NCBI GenBank assembly: GCA_046262995.1
Contig: JBHELQ010000067.1
Location: forward strand, 1 to 9,718
Direction of reading: 5' to 3'
DNA: 9,718 nucleotides
From: JBHELQ01 sp046262995
GTDB taxonomy: Bacteria > Actinomycetota > Thermoleophilia > Solirubrobacterales > Thermoleophilaceae
The position numbers were made by a program, and so were the translations under genes. This document shows, one piece after another, positions 1 to 7,876 of this stretch. Below the pieces are notes generated by a model. The model was not told the DNA's origin, searched no databases, and worked only from the letters and a program-made list of their open reading frames with translations. Each line of letters starts with the position of its first letter. Within the stretch, counting starts at the first letter, position 1.

Positions 1-1020
1 GACTTCGTCTGCTTCATCGACGAGTCGCACCAGACGGTTCCGCAGCTCGGCGGCATGTACGAGGGCGACCGCTCGCGCAAGAACACGCTCGTCGACTACG
101 GCTTCCGGCTGCCGTCGGCGCTCGACAACCGGCCCCAGACGTTCGACGAGTTCCTGACCCGGACACCGCAGATGGTGTTCGTCTCGGCCACGCCCGGCGA
201 GTTCGAGCGCAACCACTCGTCACGCATCGTCGAGCAGATCGTGCGCCCAACGGGGGTCGTCGACCCGGAGGTCGACGTACGCGAGACGAAGAACCAGATC
301 GACGACCTGATGAACGAGATCCGGGCGCGCGTGGAGAAGAGCGAGCGCACGCTCGTCACCACGCTCACGAAGAAGATGGCCGAGGACCTGACCGACTACC
401 TGCTCGAGTACGGCTTCAAGGTCCGCTACCTGCACTCGGAGGTGGACACGCTCGAGCGGATCCAGATCATCCGCGAGCTGCGGCTGGGGGAGTTCGACAT
501 CCTGGTCGGGGTGAACCTGCTGCGCGAGGGCCTGGACCTGCCGGAGGTGTCGCTGGTGGCCATCCTCGACGCCGACAAGGAGGGCTTCCTGCGCGGGGAG
601 ACATCGCTGATCCAGACGATCGGCCGGGCTGCCCGCAACATCCGCGGCAAGGTCGTGATGTACGCCGACAAGGAGACCGAGGCGATGCGGCGGGCGATCG
701 GGGAGACCGATCGGCGCCGCGCGATCCAGGTCGCCTACAACCTGGAGCACGGGATCACCCCGGAGACGATCCAGAAGGGGATCTCGGACATCACGGACTT
801 CCTGGCGATCGAGTCCAAGGTCCCCACCGGCTCCTCCCGCCACAAGCGGGGGCGGGAGGCGGAGGGGATGTCCCCGGAGGAGATCCGGCGCACGATGGTG
901 GAGCTCGAGGAGGAGATGCTCGCCGCCGCCGACGACCTGCGCTTCGAGTACGCGGCCAAGCTCCGCGACGAGCTCAAGGCGCTGCGGCGTGAGCTGGACC
1001 AGATAGAGGCAGGTGCATAG
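1..1020 (+). CDS. uvrB: UvrABC system protein B (excinuclease subunit), C-terminal half, 5' truncated by window edge
   Basis: UvrB is the helicase-like subunit that UvrA loads onto damaged DNA in nucleotide excision repair; it verifies the lesion and recruits UvrC. The open frame runs from base 1, and 339 residues are visible of a family length of about 660-700. The fragment opens with the DEAD-type motif DESH (residues 7-10), followed by VPQLGGMYEGDRSRK, SATPGEFE (from residue 62), YLHSEVDTLERI, GVNLLREGLDLPEVSL, ILDADKEGFLR and the motif VI sequence QTIGRAARN. These cover the second half of the helicase core. Residues about 299-335 form the C-terminal UVR domain (LEEEM, LRFEYAAKLRDEL) that contacts UvrC. 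The N-terminal Walker A and beta-hairpin lie outside the window. The identity is certain. A short GC hairpin (CCCCG/CGGGG, 1023-1040, 8-base loop) follows the stop and could be a weak terminator. The next gene begins 63 bases downstream. Confidence 0.97.
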   Translation, partial: DFVCFIDESHQTVPQLGGMYEGDRSRKNTLVDYGFRLPSALDNRPQTFDEFLTRTPQMVFVSATPGEFERNHSSRIVEQIVRPTGVVDPEVDVRETKNQIDDLMNEIRARVEKSERTLVTTLTKKMAEDLTDYLLEYGFKVRYLHSEVDTLERIQIIRELRLGEFDILVGVNLLREGLDLPEVSLVAILDADKEGFLRGETSLIQTIGRAARNIRGKVVMYADKETEAMRRAIGETDRRRAIQVAYNLEHGITPETIQKGISDITDFLAIESKVPTGSSRHKRGREAEGMSPEEIRRTMVELEEEMLAAADDLRFEYAAKLRDELKALRRELDQIEAGA

Positions 1021-1040
1021 CGCCCCGGCGCGAATCGGGG

Positions 1041-1076
1041 TACCCTGCGGCCGGTTTGGAATCGAGTGGGAGAGGA
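1041..1076 (+). promoter_or_regulatory. Candidate -10 box and Shine-Dalgarno for the DivIVA-like gene
   Basis: TACCCT at 1041-1046 fits the actinobacterial -10 pattern TANNNT. I see no good -35. GGGAGAGGA at 1068-1076 is a strong purine-rich ribosome site 7 bases before a TTG codon at 1084, and this decides the start chosen for the next gene. The same GGGTACCC stretch (1038-1045) is a perfect palindrome. The ribosome site is convincing; the promoter is tentative because the gene could also be read through from uvrB. Confidence 0.4.
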
Positions 1077-1083
1077 CGCTGAC

Positions 1084-2073
1084 TTGGACCTCGAGCGAAG
1101 CTTCATCGAGCGGACGGACTTCTCTGCTGCGCGCCGGGGCTACGACCCCGAGGAGGTCGAGAGTCACCTGCGCGAGATCGCCGAGGCCGTCGAGGAGCTG
1201 AAGCGCAGGGCACCGACCGCCGGCCCGAGCATGGCCTCGTCCGCCGCGGAGCGGGTTCAGAGCATCGTGGCCGCCGCCGAGAGCAGCGCCGCCGAGATCG
1301 AGCAGAGCGCCCGCCAGGAAGCCGAACGCGCCCGCTCGGATGCACAGACGGAGGCGGCCAGGGCCCGCCAGGAAGCCGAGTCCGACGCCGCCAGGACCCG
1401 CCAGCAGGCGGAGTCGGAGGCGAGCTCCCACGTGCAGCGCGTACGTGACGCGACTGGAAAGATGCTCCAGCGCTCGGAGGCCGTCGAGGGCAGCCTGAAC
1501 GAGCTTGTCGACGGGCTCCGCAGCGGGGTCGAGGGCCTGACCCGCACGCTCCGTGACGGCGCCCTGTCGCTCAGCGCGGATCTCGACCAGGTCCGCGGGG
1601 GCGTCGGCGACATAGGCGGCTCAACGGTGGGTGGCACTCCGACAGAGACCGTGCAGGAGGTCGAGGACACCAGCTCCGAGGCGGCGGCCGCTTCCGCCCA
1701 GGAGGGGGCTGCCCTGGGCGGCGTGCCCGAGCCCGAGCCCGAGACGGACGTCGACGAGCCGCAGGTCACCCAGGAGGCTCCGGCCGAGCCGGAGGGCACC
1801 GGCGTCGCCGAGCCCGAGGCCGCGCCGGCCATGCCCCAGGCCGCCGAGCCCACCGAGCCCGAGCTCGCGGACGTCGAGCCGGCCGCGGCGGCGCCGGCTG
1901 CGCCCGCCTCAGCCCAAGGCGGCGGCGAGGGCAGCGAGGGCGCGCGGCTGATCGCGCTGAACATGGCCCTGAACGGAACGCCGCGCGAGGAGACGGCGCG
2001 CTACCTGGACGAGAACTTCGACCTCCAGGACACGCAGTCGATCCTCGACGAGGTCTACGCCCGTCTGGGCTAG
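1084..2073 (+). CDS. DivIVA-domain coiled-coil protein with Pro/Glu/Ala linker and conserved-looking C-terminal module
   Basis: This is a 329-residue cytoplasmic, probably polymerising scaffold protein of the DivIVA/Wag31 type; its exact role is not known. The N-terminus has the DivIVA membrane-targeting pattern: a short polar start, then FSAARRGYDPEEVESHL around residues 13-29. A coiled coil follows from roughly residue 55 to 170, including four successive 11-residue (hendecad) repeats at bases 1288-1419. A low-complexity linker rich in EPE, PA and AA runs over about residues 190-285. A compact 44-residue module (286-329) contains LIALNMALNGTPREETARYL and ends LDEVYARLG. I chose TTG 1084 because GGGAGAGGA lies 7 bases upstream; an in-frame GTG at 1066 adds six residues but has a poor ribosome site. 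The stop codon directly abuts that of the convergent VOC gene. It is not a Wag31 ortholog by sequence, since the C-terminus differs; the DivIVA assignment rests on the N-terminal motif. Confidence 0.82.
   Translation: MDLERSFIERTDFSAARRGYDPEEVESHLREIAEAVEELKRRAPTAGPSMASSAAERVQSIVAAAESSAAEIEQSARQEAERARSDAQTEAARARQEAESDAARTRQQAESEASSHVQRVRDATGKMLQRSEAVEGSLNELVDGLRSGVEGLTRTLRDGALSLSADLDQVRGGVGDIGGSTVGGTPTETVQEVEDTSSEAAAASAQEGAALGGVPEPEPETDVDEPQVTQEAPAEPEGTGVAEPEAAPAMPQAAEPTEPELADVEPAAAAPAAPASAQGGGEGSEGARLIALNMALNGTPREETARYLDENFDLQDTQSILDEVYARLG
1288..1419 (+). repeat. Four tandem 33-base units encoding hendecad coiled-coil repeats
   Basis: Four consecutive 11-residue units are visible: AAEIEQSARQE, AERARSDAQTE, AARARQEAESD and AARTRQQAESE. 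The last two (1354-1386 and 1387-1419) are also close at DNA level, suggesting duplication. An 11-residue period is typical of right-handed or nearly straight coiled coils, as opposed to the 7-residue heptad. A degenerate fifth unit may follow at 1420-1452. Confidence 0.8.
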
Positions 2074-2460
2074 CTAGGCGCCGGGCGACGCGATCTCGAC
2101 CAGCGTCCCCTCGGGGTCGCGCACATATGCCACGTCCTGGCCCCAGGGCTTGGTCTGCGGCTCGCTGACGGCGGCCGCGCCGCTGTCGAGCGCCTGCCGG
2201 TAGCCGGCCTCCACGTCGTCCGTCACGAAGCAGACCTCGAACGGGGTGGCGGACCCCGCCTCGGGCGCCCGGAAGGCCTCACCCAGGTTCTCGGCGGCCA
2301 GTCCGTGGGCGGCGAAGGCCAGCGTGGTGGCGCCGGTCTCGAGCTCGCCGTATTCGCCGCTCTCGTGCAGAAAACGGCGCTTCTGCCCGAAGGCCCGCTC
2401 GTAGAACTCGAGCGCGGCGGCCACGTCCCGGACGTAGAGGATCGTGTAGCCGAAGTGCAT
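2074..2460 (-). CDS. VOC superfamily (glyoxalase/bleomycin-resistance fold) protein
   Basis: This is a 128-residue single-domain protein of the vicinal oxygen chelate superfamily, a cytoplasmic fold of paired beta-alpha-beta-beta-beta units. The first half holds the strand and helix LYVRDVAAALEFYERAFG (residues 8-25) and GELETGATTLAFAAHG. The second half has FEVCFVTDDVEAGYRQAL and the closing KPWGQDVAYVRDPEGTLVEI. The terminal Glu122 sits where metal-binding family members keep a ligand. Related proteins are usually annotated as glyoxalases, but substrate and even metal use cannot be read from sequence. The ATG at 2458-2460 is chosen because homology-like sequence begins there; longer in-frame starts would run into the uvrA 5' end. 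No good Shine-Dalgarno is visible. The gene is divergent from uvrA (109-base gap) and convergent with the DivIVA-like gene with zero spacing. Confidence 0.88.
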   Translation of the reverse strand: MHFGYTILYVRDVAAALEFYERAFGQKRRFLHESGEYGELETGATTLAFAAHGLAAENLGEAFRAPEAGSATPFEVCFVTDDVEAGYRQALDSGAAAVSEPQTKPWGQDVAYVRDPEGTLVEIASPGA

Positions 2461-2556
2461 GTCCCGGATTTTCGCACCGCCCGCGGCGTCCGATCGAGTC
2501 GCGCTACCAGCGGGAAAGCTGGCCCCCCGTGCGGGTTCCCGGTCCAGGGGCGCCTC

Positions 2557-2562
2557 TAGACT
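2557..2562 (+). promoter_or_regulatory. Candidate -10 element for a leaderless uvrA transcript
   Basis: TAGACT matches the actinobacterial -10 pattern TANNNT and ends 7 bases before the GTG at 2570, the distance expected if transcription starts at or one base before the start codon. No convincing -35 is seen about 17 bases upstream. No SOS-type LexA box of the TCGAAC-N4-GTTCGA kind is visible in the 2461-2569 gap. A small inverted repeat CCAGC/GCTGG (2507-2522) is also in this gap. Confidence 0.5.
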
Positions 2563-2569
2563 CGGGAAG

Positions 2570-5434
<2,865 letters not shown>

Positions 5435-5457
5435 CGAGGACCCCGCCGCCGGAAACG

Positions 5458-5483
5458 TTGGGGGCGCCCGCAGGCGCCCCCAA
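5458..5483. terminator. Perfect 11-bp hairpin between convergent uvrA and P-domain/RTX gene
   Basis: TTGGGGGCGCC, a CGCA loop and GGCGCCCCCAA form a perfect inverted repeat 24 bases after the uvrA stop and 24 bases beyond the opposing gene's stop. No T-run follows on the plus strand, and only a short CGTTTCC on the minus strand. It is best read as a bidirectional terminator without a U-tract, common in high-GC actinobacteria. Confidence 0.75.
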
Positions 5484-5506
5484 GCGCTACGGCTATGTGA
5501 GCTCGA

Positions 5507-6514
5507 CTAGCGGCGTATCACCCGCTCGCAGCGGCTGACCGAGTCACGACGGTCGACGCGGGCCCTGTCGTGCCCGCCGGCGCCGCAGTTCACGCGGTCC
5601 CGGGTGCCGTCCACGGCATTGATGCGGTCGTTGCTACCGCCACCGAAGATCCGGTCCCTACCGGATCCGCCGGTGATCCTGTCCCTGCCGGAACCGCCGG
5701 ACAGGAAGTCGTCGCCCGAAGCGCCTGACAGGCAGTCTCGCCCGCCACGCGCGCGGATCCGATCGTCCCCGCCGCGGCCTCGGATGCGGTCGCCGCCGGA
5801 TCCGCCGTTCAGCCGATCCGCTCCCGTGGACCCGGTGATCCTGTTCGCACAGGCTCCGGGGTCCGGGGAGGCCCTCAGACGCAGGGTCCAACCGTCCAGA
5901 CTGCCGACGTCGCCACCGGCGTCATCGTTGATGAACAGCTGCCACGTCCCGTTGGGATTGCTGCCGTCGAAGGTCGACAGGAGCGACGAGTACGTGCCCG
6001 GGGGCGTTCCCGGTGCGGGCGCCGGGAACGGGTCGTTAGCGCCGATGTTGGTCGGCCTGAACGTGCCCGAGGTGATCTGCGTCGAGTCCGGGAGCGACGT
6101 CGTCGCCTGATCGTCGAACGTGAGCCTCACGTTGTTGATGTCACTGCTTCCTCCGGTGTCTGACATCAGCAGCGTGTGCTGGCCCCGCGGCGAGACGAGC
6201 AAGGCGTCGATGTCATCCGGAAACTCGTGAGACAGGGACTCGAACGTCACATTCACATCGGTGATGTTCGGGTAGAGGCGTGACACCCTGAGCCTCGAGG
6301 GGTAGCGGTTCGCCTGCCCGCTGGTCGTGCGCGGCGTCTGCACCGCGCCACCGGGAATCACGGTGATATCGGGGTTGTTTGCAGTGCCGGTCGTCGGTGC
6401 CGCGCTCGCTGTCGCGGTGGTCGCGGCGCACGCGCATGTCACAGTCGCCAGGGCGAGCAGGGCGCGGCGGAAGCGGCTGCTGGGCCGCTCCTCCGCGCGT
6501 GGTGGTGCTGGCAT
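5507..6514 (-). CDS. Secreted protein: proprotein-convertase P-domain fused to RTX-like nonapeptide repeats
   Basis: The predicted product is a 335-residue exported protein of unknown function. Residues 1-38 look like a Sec signal peptide: basic RFRR, hydrophobic ALLALATVTCACA, and likely cleavage after ASA. Residues about 72-214 resemble the P (Homo B) domain that normally follows subtilisin-family proteases: FPDDIDALLVSPRGQHTLLM, SDTGGSSDINNVRLTFDD, SGTFRPTN, FPAPAPG and NPNGTWQLFINDDAGGDVGS. No protease domain is present. Residues 228-299 are eight nonapeptides of GGxGxDRIx type, the RTX calcium-binding pattern, followed by a 36-residue cap with NCGAGGHDRARVDRRD and a second Cys (RCERV). 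A cell-surface or secreted calcium-binding adhesin-like role is inference. The ATG is supported by GGAGGA 6 bases upstream. The gene is divergent from the acyltransferase and convergent with uvrA. Confidence 0.85.
   Translation of the reverse strand: MPAPPRAEERPSSRFRRALLALATVTCACAATTATASAAPTTGTANNPDITVIPGGAVQTPRTTSGQANRYPSRLRVSRLYPNITDVNVTFESLSHEFPDDIDALLVSPRGQHTLLMSDTGGSSDINNVRLTFDDQATTSLPDSTQITSGTFRPTNIGANDPFPAPAPGTPPGTYSSLLSTFDGSNPNGTWQLFINDDAGGDVGSLDGWTLRLRASPDPGACANRITGSTGADRLNGGSGGDRIRGRGGDDRIRARGGRDCLSGASGDDFLSGGSGRDRITGGSGRDRIFGGGSNDRINAVDGTRDRVNCGAGGHDRARVDRRDSVSRCERVIRR
5618..5833 (-). repeat. Eight tandem 27-base units encoding RTX-like nonapeptides
   Basis: The units on the minus strand, first to last, are GSTGADRLN, GGSGGDRIR, GRGGDDRIR, ARGGRDCLS, GASGDDFLS, GGSGRDRIT, GGSGRDRIF and GGGSNDRIN. 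Asp at position 6 and a hydrophobic residue at position 8 are kept in all eight. Units six and seven (5672-5698 and 5645-5671) are nearly identical in protein and close in DNA, suggesting recent duplication. Confidence 0.9.
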
Positions 6515-6526
6515 GGAGAATCCTCC
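6515..6526 (-). promoter_or_regulatory. Shine-Dalgarno in a GGAG-N4-CTCC mini-hairpin before the P-domain/RTX gene
   Basis: Reading the minus strand, GGAGGA lies 6 bases before the ATG at 6514. The four bases next to the ATG (CTCC) are the exact complement of GGAG, leaving GATT as a loop. The stem would cover the ribosome site. The pentad-repeat gene has the same arrangement at 7814-7825. Confidence 0.6.
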
Positions 6527-6552
6527 GTTTCGGGGTGAGGTGATCGCGGAGC

Positions 6553-6582
6553 AACCTACCTCAGTGTGATGTTGGCTCGCAA
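6553..6582 (-). promoter_or_regulatory. Candidate promoter for the P-domain/RTX gene
   Basis: On the minus strand TTGCGA (6577-6582) and TAGGTT (6553-6558) are separated by 18 bases. They match four of six bases of TTGACA and the TANNNT -10 pattern. Transcription would begin near 6546, giving a leader of about 30 bases that carries the GGAGGA site. Confidence 0.45.
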
Positions 6583-6631
6583 GCGCGGAGTCGACGGGCG
6601 AACAATGCCGCTCGCCGCCCCGACCAGCCGG

Positions 6632-6637
6632 TACGTT
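6632..6637 (+). promoter_or_regulatory. Candidate -10 element for a leaderless acyltransferase transcript
   Basis: TACGTT fits TANNNT and ends 6 bases before the in-frame GTG at 6644. The geometry nearly matches the element before uvrA. No clear -35 is seen. If it is used, the message would have essentially no 5' leader, which supports GTG 6644 over the upstream ATG at 6605. Confidence 0.42.
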
Positions 6638-6643
6638 GCGGTC

Positions 6644-7252
6644 GTGGGAGGCCGGCGTCTCTACCTGCAGAAGTGGCTCTGGTACGAGCACAACTCGCTG
6701 CCCTGGAACCGGCTGCGGATCCACCGCGAGTTCATGCGCCGCCGCGCCTTCGTGCGCTGGCCGGTGCACGGCGAGCTGCTGGCGATGTTCCGGGACGGCC
6801 GGCTGGACGTGGGGGAGCACACGCTGCTCGAGCCGAACGTCTGGCTCACCGGTGGCGATGCCGGGCGGATCAGCATCGGGGCGGGCAGCTTCCTGAACAT
6901 CGCCGTCATGGTCGCCGCCGTCGAGCTAGTGGAGATCGGCGACCACTGCATGTTCGCCAACGGCTGCTTCATCACCGACGGCAGTCACCGCTTCGACGAC
7001 GCGGACAGGCCCGTGCCCTGGCAGGGCTTCACCTCCAAGGGCCCCACGCGGATCGGCGACAACGTCTGGTGCGGCGCAAACGTGGTGATCACGACCGGCG
7101 TGACCGTGGGCGAGCGCTGCGTGATCGGGGCGAACAGCGTGGTCGTGCGCGACCTACCGCCCTACTCGATCGCCGCCGGAGCGCCGGCGAAGGTGATCAA
7201 GCAGGTGGAGTACTCGGGCGAGCCCGCCGAGCCGTGGCGAGGGGCGCCCTGA
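6644..7252 (+). CDS. Left-handed beta-helix (hexapeptide) acyltransferase, WbbJ/NodL/maltose-acetyltransferase type
   Basis: This 202-residue transferase is of the trimeric left-handed beta-helix class, which moves acetyl or other acyl groups from CoA to sugars or small molecules. The N-terminal 50 residues are a basic, aromatic helical region (LYLQKWLWYEHNSLPWN). Hexapeptide turns start near residue 55 (LDVGEH, ISIGAG, VEIGDH). The loop TDGSHRFDD holds the likely catalytic His115. Further turns follow (TRIGDN, VTVGER, CVIGAN) and the fold closes with the family signature AAGAPAKVIK (177-186). The acceptor is unknown; a cell-envelope sugar is a guess. GTG 6644 is chosen for its upstream -10-like box and because family-like sequence begins there. 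ATG 6605 (+13 residues) or GTG 6566 remain possible but lack a good ribosome site. The gene is divergent from the P-domain/RTX gene. Its stop codon sits in the loop of a terminator hairpin. Confidence 0.88.
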   Translation: MGGRRLYLQKWLWYEHNSLPWNRLRIHREFMRRRAFVRWPVHGELLAMFRDGRLDVGEHTLLEPNVWLTGGDAGRISIGAGSFLNIAVMVAAVELVEIGDHCMFANGCFITDGSHRFDDADRPVPWQGFTSKGPTRIGDNVWCGANVVITTGVTVGERCVIGANSVVVRDLPPYSIAAGAPAKVIKQVEYSGEPAEPWRGAP

Positions 7253-7265
7253 GACGCCCCTCGCC
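7236..7265. terminator. Perfect 11-bp hairpin overlapping the acyltransferase stop codon
   Basis: GGCGAGGGGCG (7236-7246) and CGCCCCTCGCC (7255-7265) pair exactly around an 8-base loop containing the TGA stop. The next convergent gene ends at 7277, so the hairpin can serve both strands. No T-run follows on either side. Confidence 0.7.
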
Positions 7266-7276
7266 GGCTCAGACCG

Positions 7277-7813
7277 TCAGCAGTTGACGATCAGGTGGAA
7301 CGAGCGGTTCGTGGCGGTGCCGTTGGAGTTCGCCGTGCGCACGGACACGCCGTTCACATTGCTCGCGAGGCTGGCCACGGAGACCTCGCCGTTGGTCGGC
7401 CCCGTGGCGCCGACGCTGCCCAGCGTGGCGACGTAGGCGCAGCCGCGCACGTCGCGGTTGAAGATCGCCTGGTAGTGGCCCGCCGAGGTGCGGACCGCCG
7501 AGCTCAGTCCGCGCGAGCGCGCGACGATCCCAGCCGAGCTCACGACCGCGTACCGGTTGACGCCGTCCGCGCGCGGAACGGTGCCCAGTGTCGACTCGCG
7601 TACCCGCGAGCCGGTGAGCGTGTTGCGGTGTACGTCCTTGCCGCGGATCGTGCGGTTGTGGATATCGCGGCTCCGGATCGTGCTGTTCTTGATCTCGCGG
7701 GTCGTGATCGACCCCGTGGCGAGAGCCCAGGACACCCCGCCCATGGCGAGGAAGAGAGCGATGCAAGAGATGACGAGGGCGGGTGAGGGGCGGTAGCGCA
7801 GCAGTCGCCGCAT
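7277..7813 (-). CDS. Secreted or membrane-anchored protein with alternating Ile-headed pentads and a two-Cys C-terminal domain
   Basis: This is a 178-residue protein of unknown function. The short basic N-terminus (MRRLLRYRP) and hydrophobic stretch ALVISCIALFLAMGGVSWA (12-30) form an uncleaved anchor or signal peptide. Residues 36-75 are eight five-residue units, each headed by Ile, Val or Leu, that alternate in two types to give a 10-residue period. A linker leads to a C-terminal domain (about 112-178) with GHYQAIFNRDVRGCAYVATL, GEVSVASLASNVNGVSVRT and a final FHLIVNC. C125 and terminal C178 could form a disulfide outside the cell. From memory, this architecture recurs in Thermoleophilia proteins without an assigned role; that needs a search. 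The ATG is supported by AAGGAGG 7 bases upstream. The yjbQ stop is 63 bases upstream, so read-through from the pan operon is possible. Confidence 0.8.
   Translation of the reverse strand: MRRLLRYRPSPALVISCIALFLAMGGVSWALATGSITTREIKNSTIRSRDIHNRTIRGKDVHRNTLTGSRVRESTLGTVPRADGVNRYAVVSSAGIVARSRGLSSAVRTSAGHYQAIFNRDVRGCAYVATLGSVGATGPTNGEVSVASLASNVNGVSVRTANSNGTATNRSFHLIVNC
7589..7708 (-). repeat. Four tandem decad (2 x pentad) protein repeats
   Basis: The encoded decads are ITTREIKNST, IRSRDIHNRT, IRGKDVHRNT and LTGSRVREST. Every fifth residue is Ile, Val or Leu. The first pentad of each pair ends in a charged residue, and the second always ends in Thr. The spacing resembles a beta-solenoid or pentapeptide-type coil, though the usual A(D/N)LxX pattern is absent. 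Confidence 0.8.
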
Positions 7814-7827
7814 GGAGTGACCTCCTT
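7814..7827 (-). promoter_or_regulatory. Shine-Dalgarno in a GGAG-N4-CTCC mini-hairpin before the pentad-repeat gene
   Basis: On the minus strand AAGGAGG is followed by TCACTCC and the ATG at 7813. GGAG (7822-7825) pairs with CTCC (7814-7817) across a GTCA loop. The geometry relative to the start codon is identical to the site at 6515-6526. Confidence 0.6.
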
Positions 7828-7847
7828 GGATCAGGACGGAACGCTTG

Positions 7848-7853
7848 TGAATA
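7848..7853 (-). promoter_or_regulatory. Weak candidate -10 element upstream of the pentad-repeat gene
   Basis: TATTCA on the minus strand sits about 35 bases before the ATG, with no recognisable -35. A promoter in this 63-base gap would be needed if the gene is not read from the pan operon. An inverted repeat CGAGCGGA/TCCGCTCG (7861-7868 and 7903-7910) straddles the yjbQ stop, but its 34-base loop makes it a poor terminator. Confidence 0.22.
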
Positions 7854-7876
7854 CCCGGAACGAGCGGAAAGTCGCG

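Noticed and set aside
220..1431. 403-codon minus-strand open frame over uvrB and the DivIVA-like gene
   Set aside because: It spans two real genes in antisense with composition typical of GC-driven shadow frames.
1720..1915. Low-complexity GAG/CCC/GCC-rich stretch as a possible repeat or regulatory array
   Set aside because: It is explained by the EPE/PA/AA-rich linker of the DivIVA-like protein; there is no regular DNA period.
2507..2522. CCAGC/GCTGG inverted repeat in the VOC-uvrA gap as an operator
   Set aside because: The 5-bp arms are too short to distinguish from chance, and there is no second copy in the window.
2459..2569. Upstream ATG extension of uvrA
   Set aside because: The added 37 residues do not resemble UvrA, would overlap the VOC start codon, and would cover the likely promoter.
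6515..6820. N-terminal extension of the P-domain/RTX gene
   Set aside because: The signal peptide and the strong GGAGGA site both place the start at 6514; the extension would run into the divergent acyltransferase.
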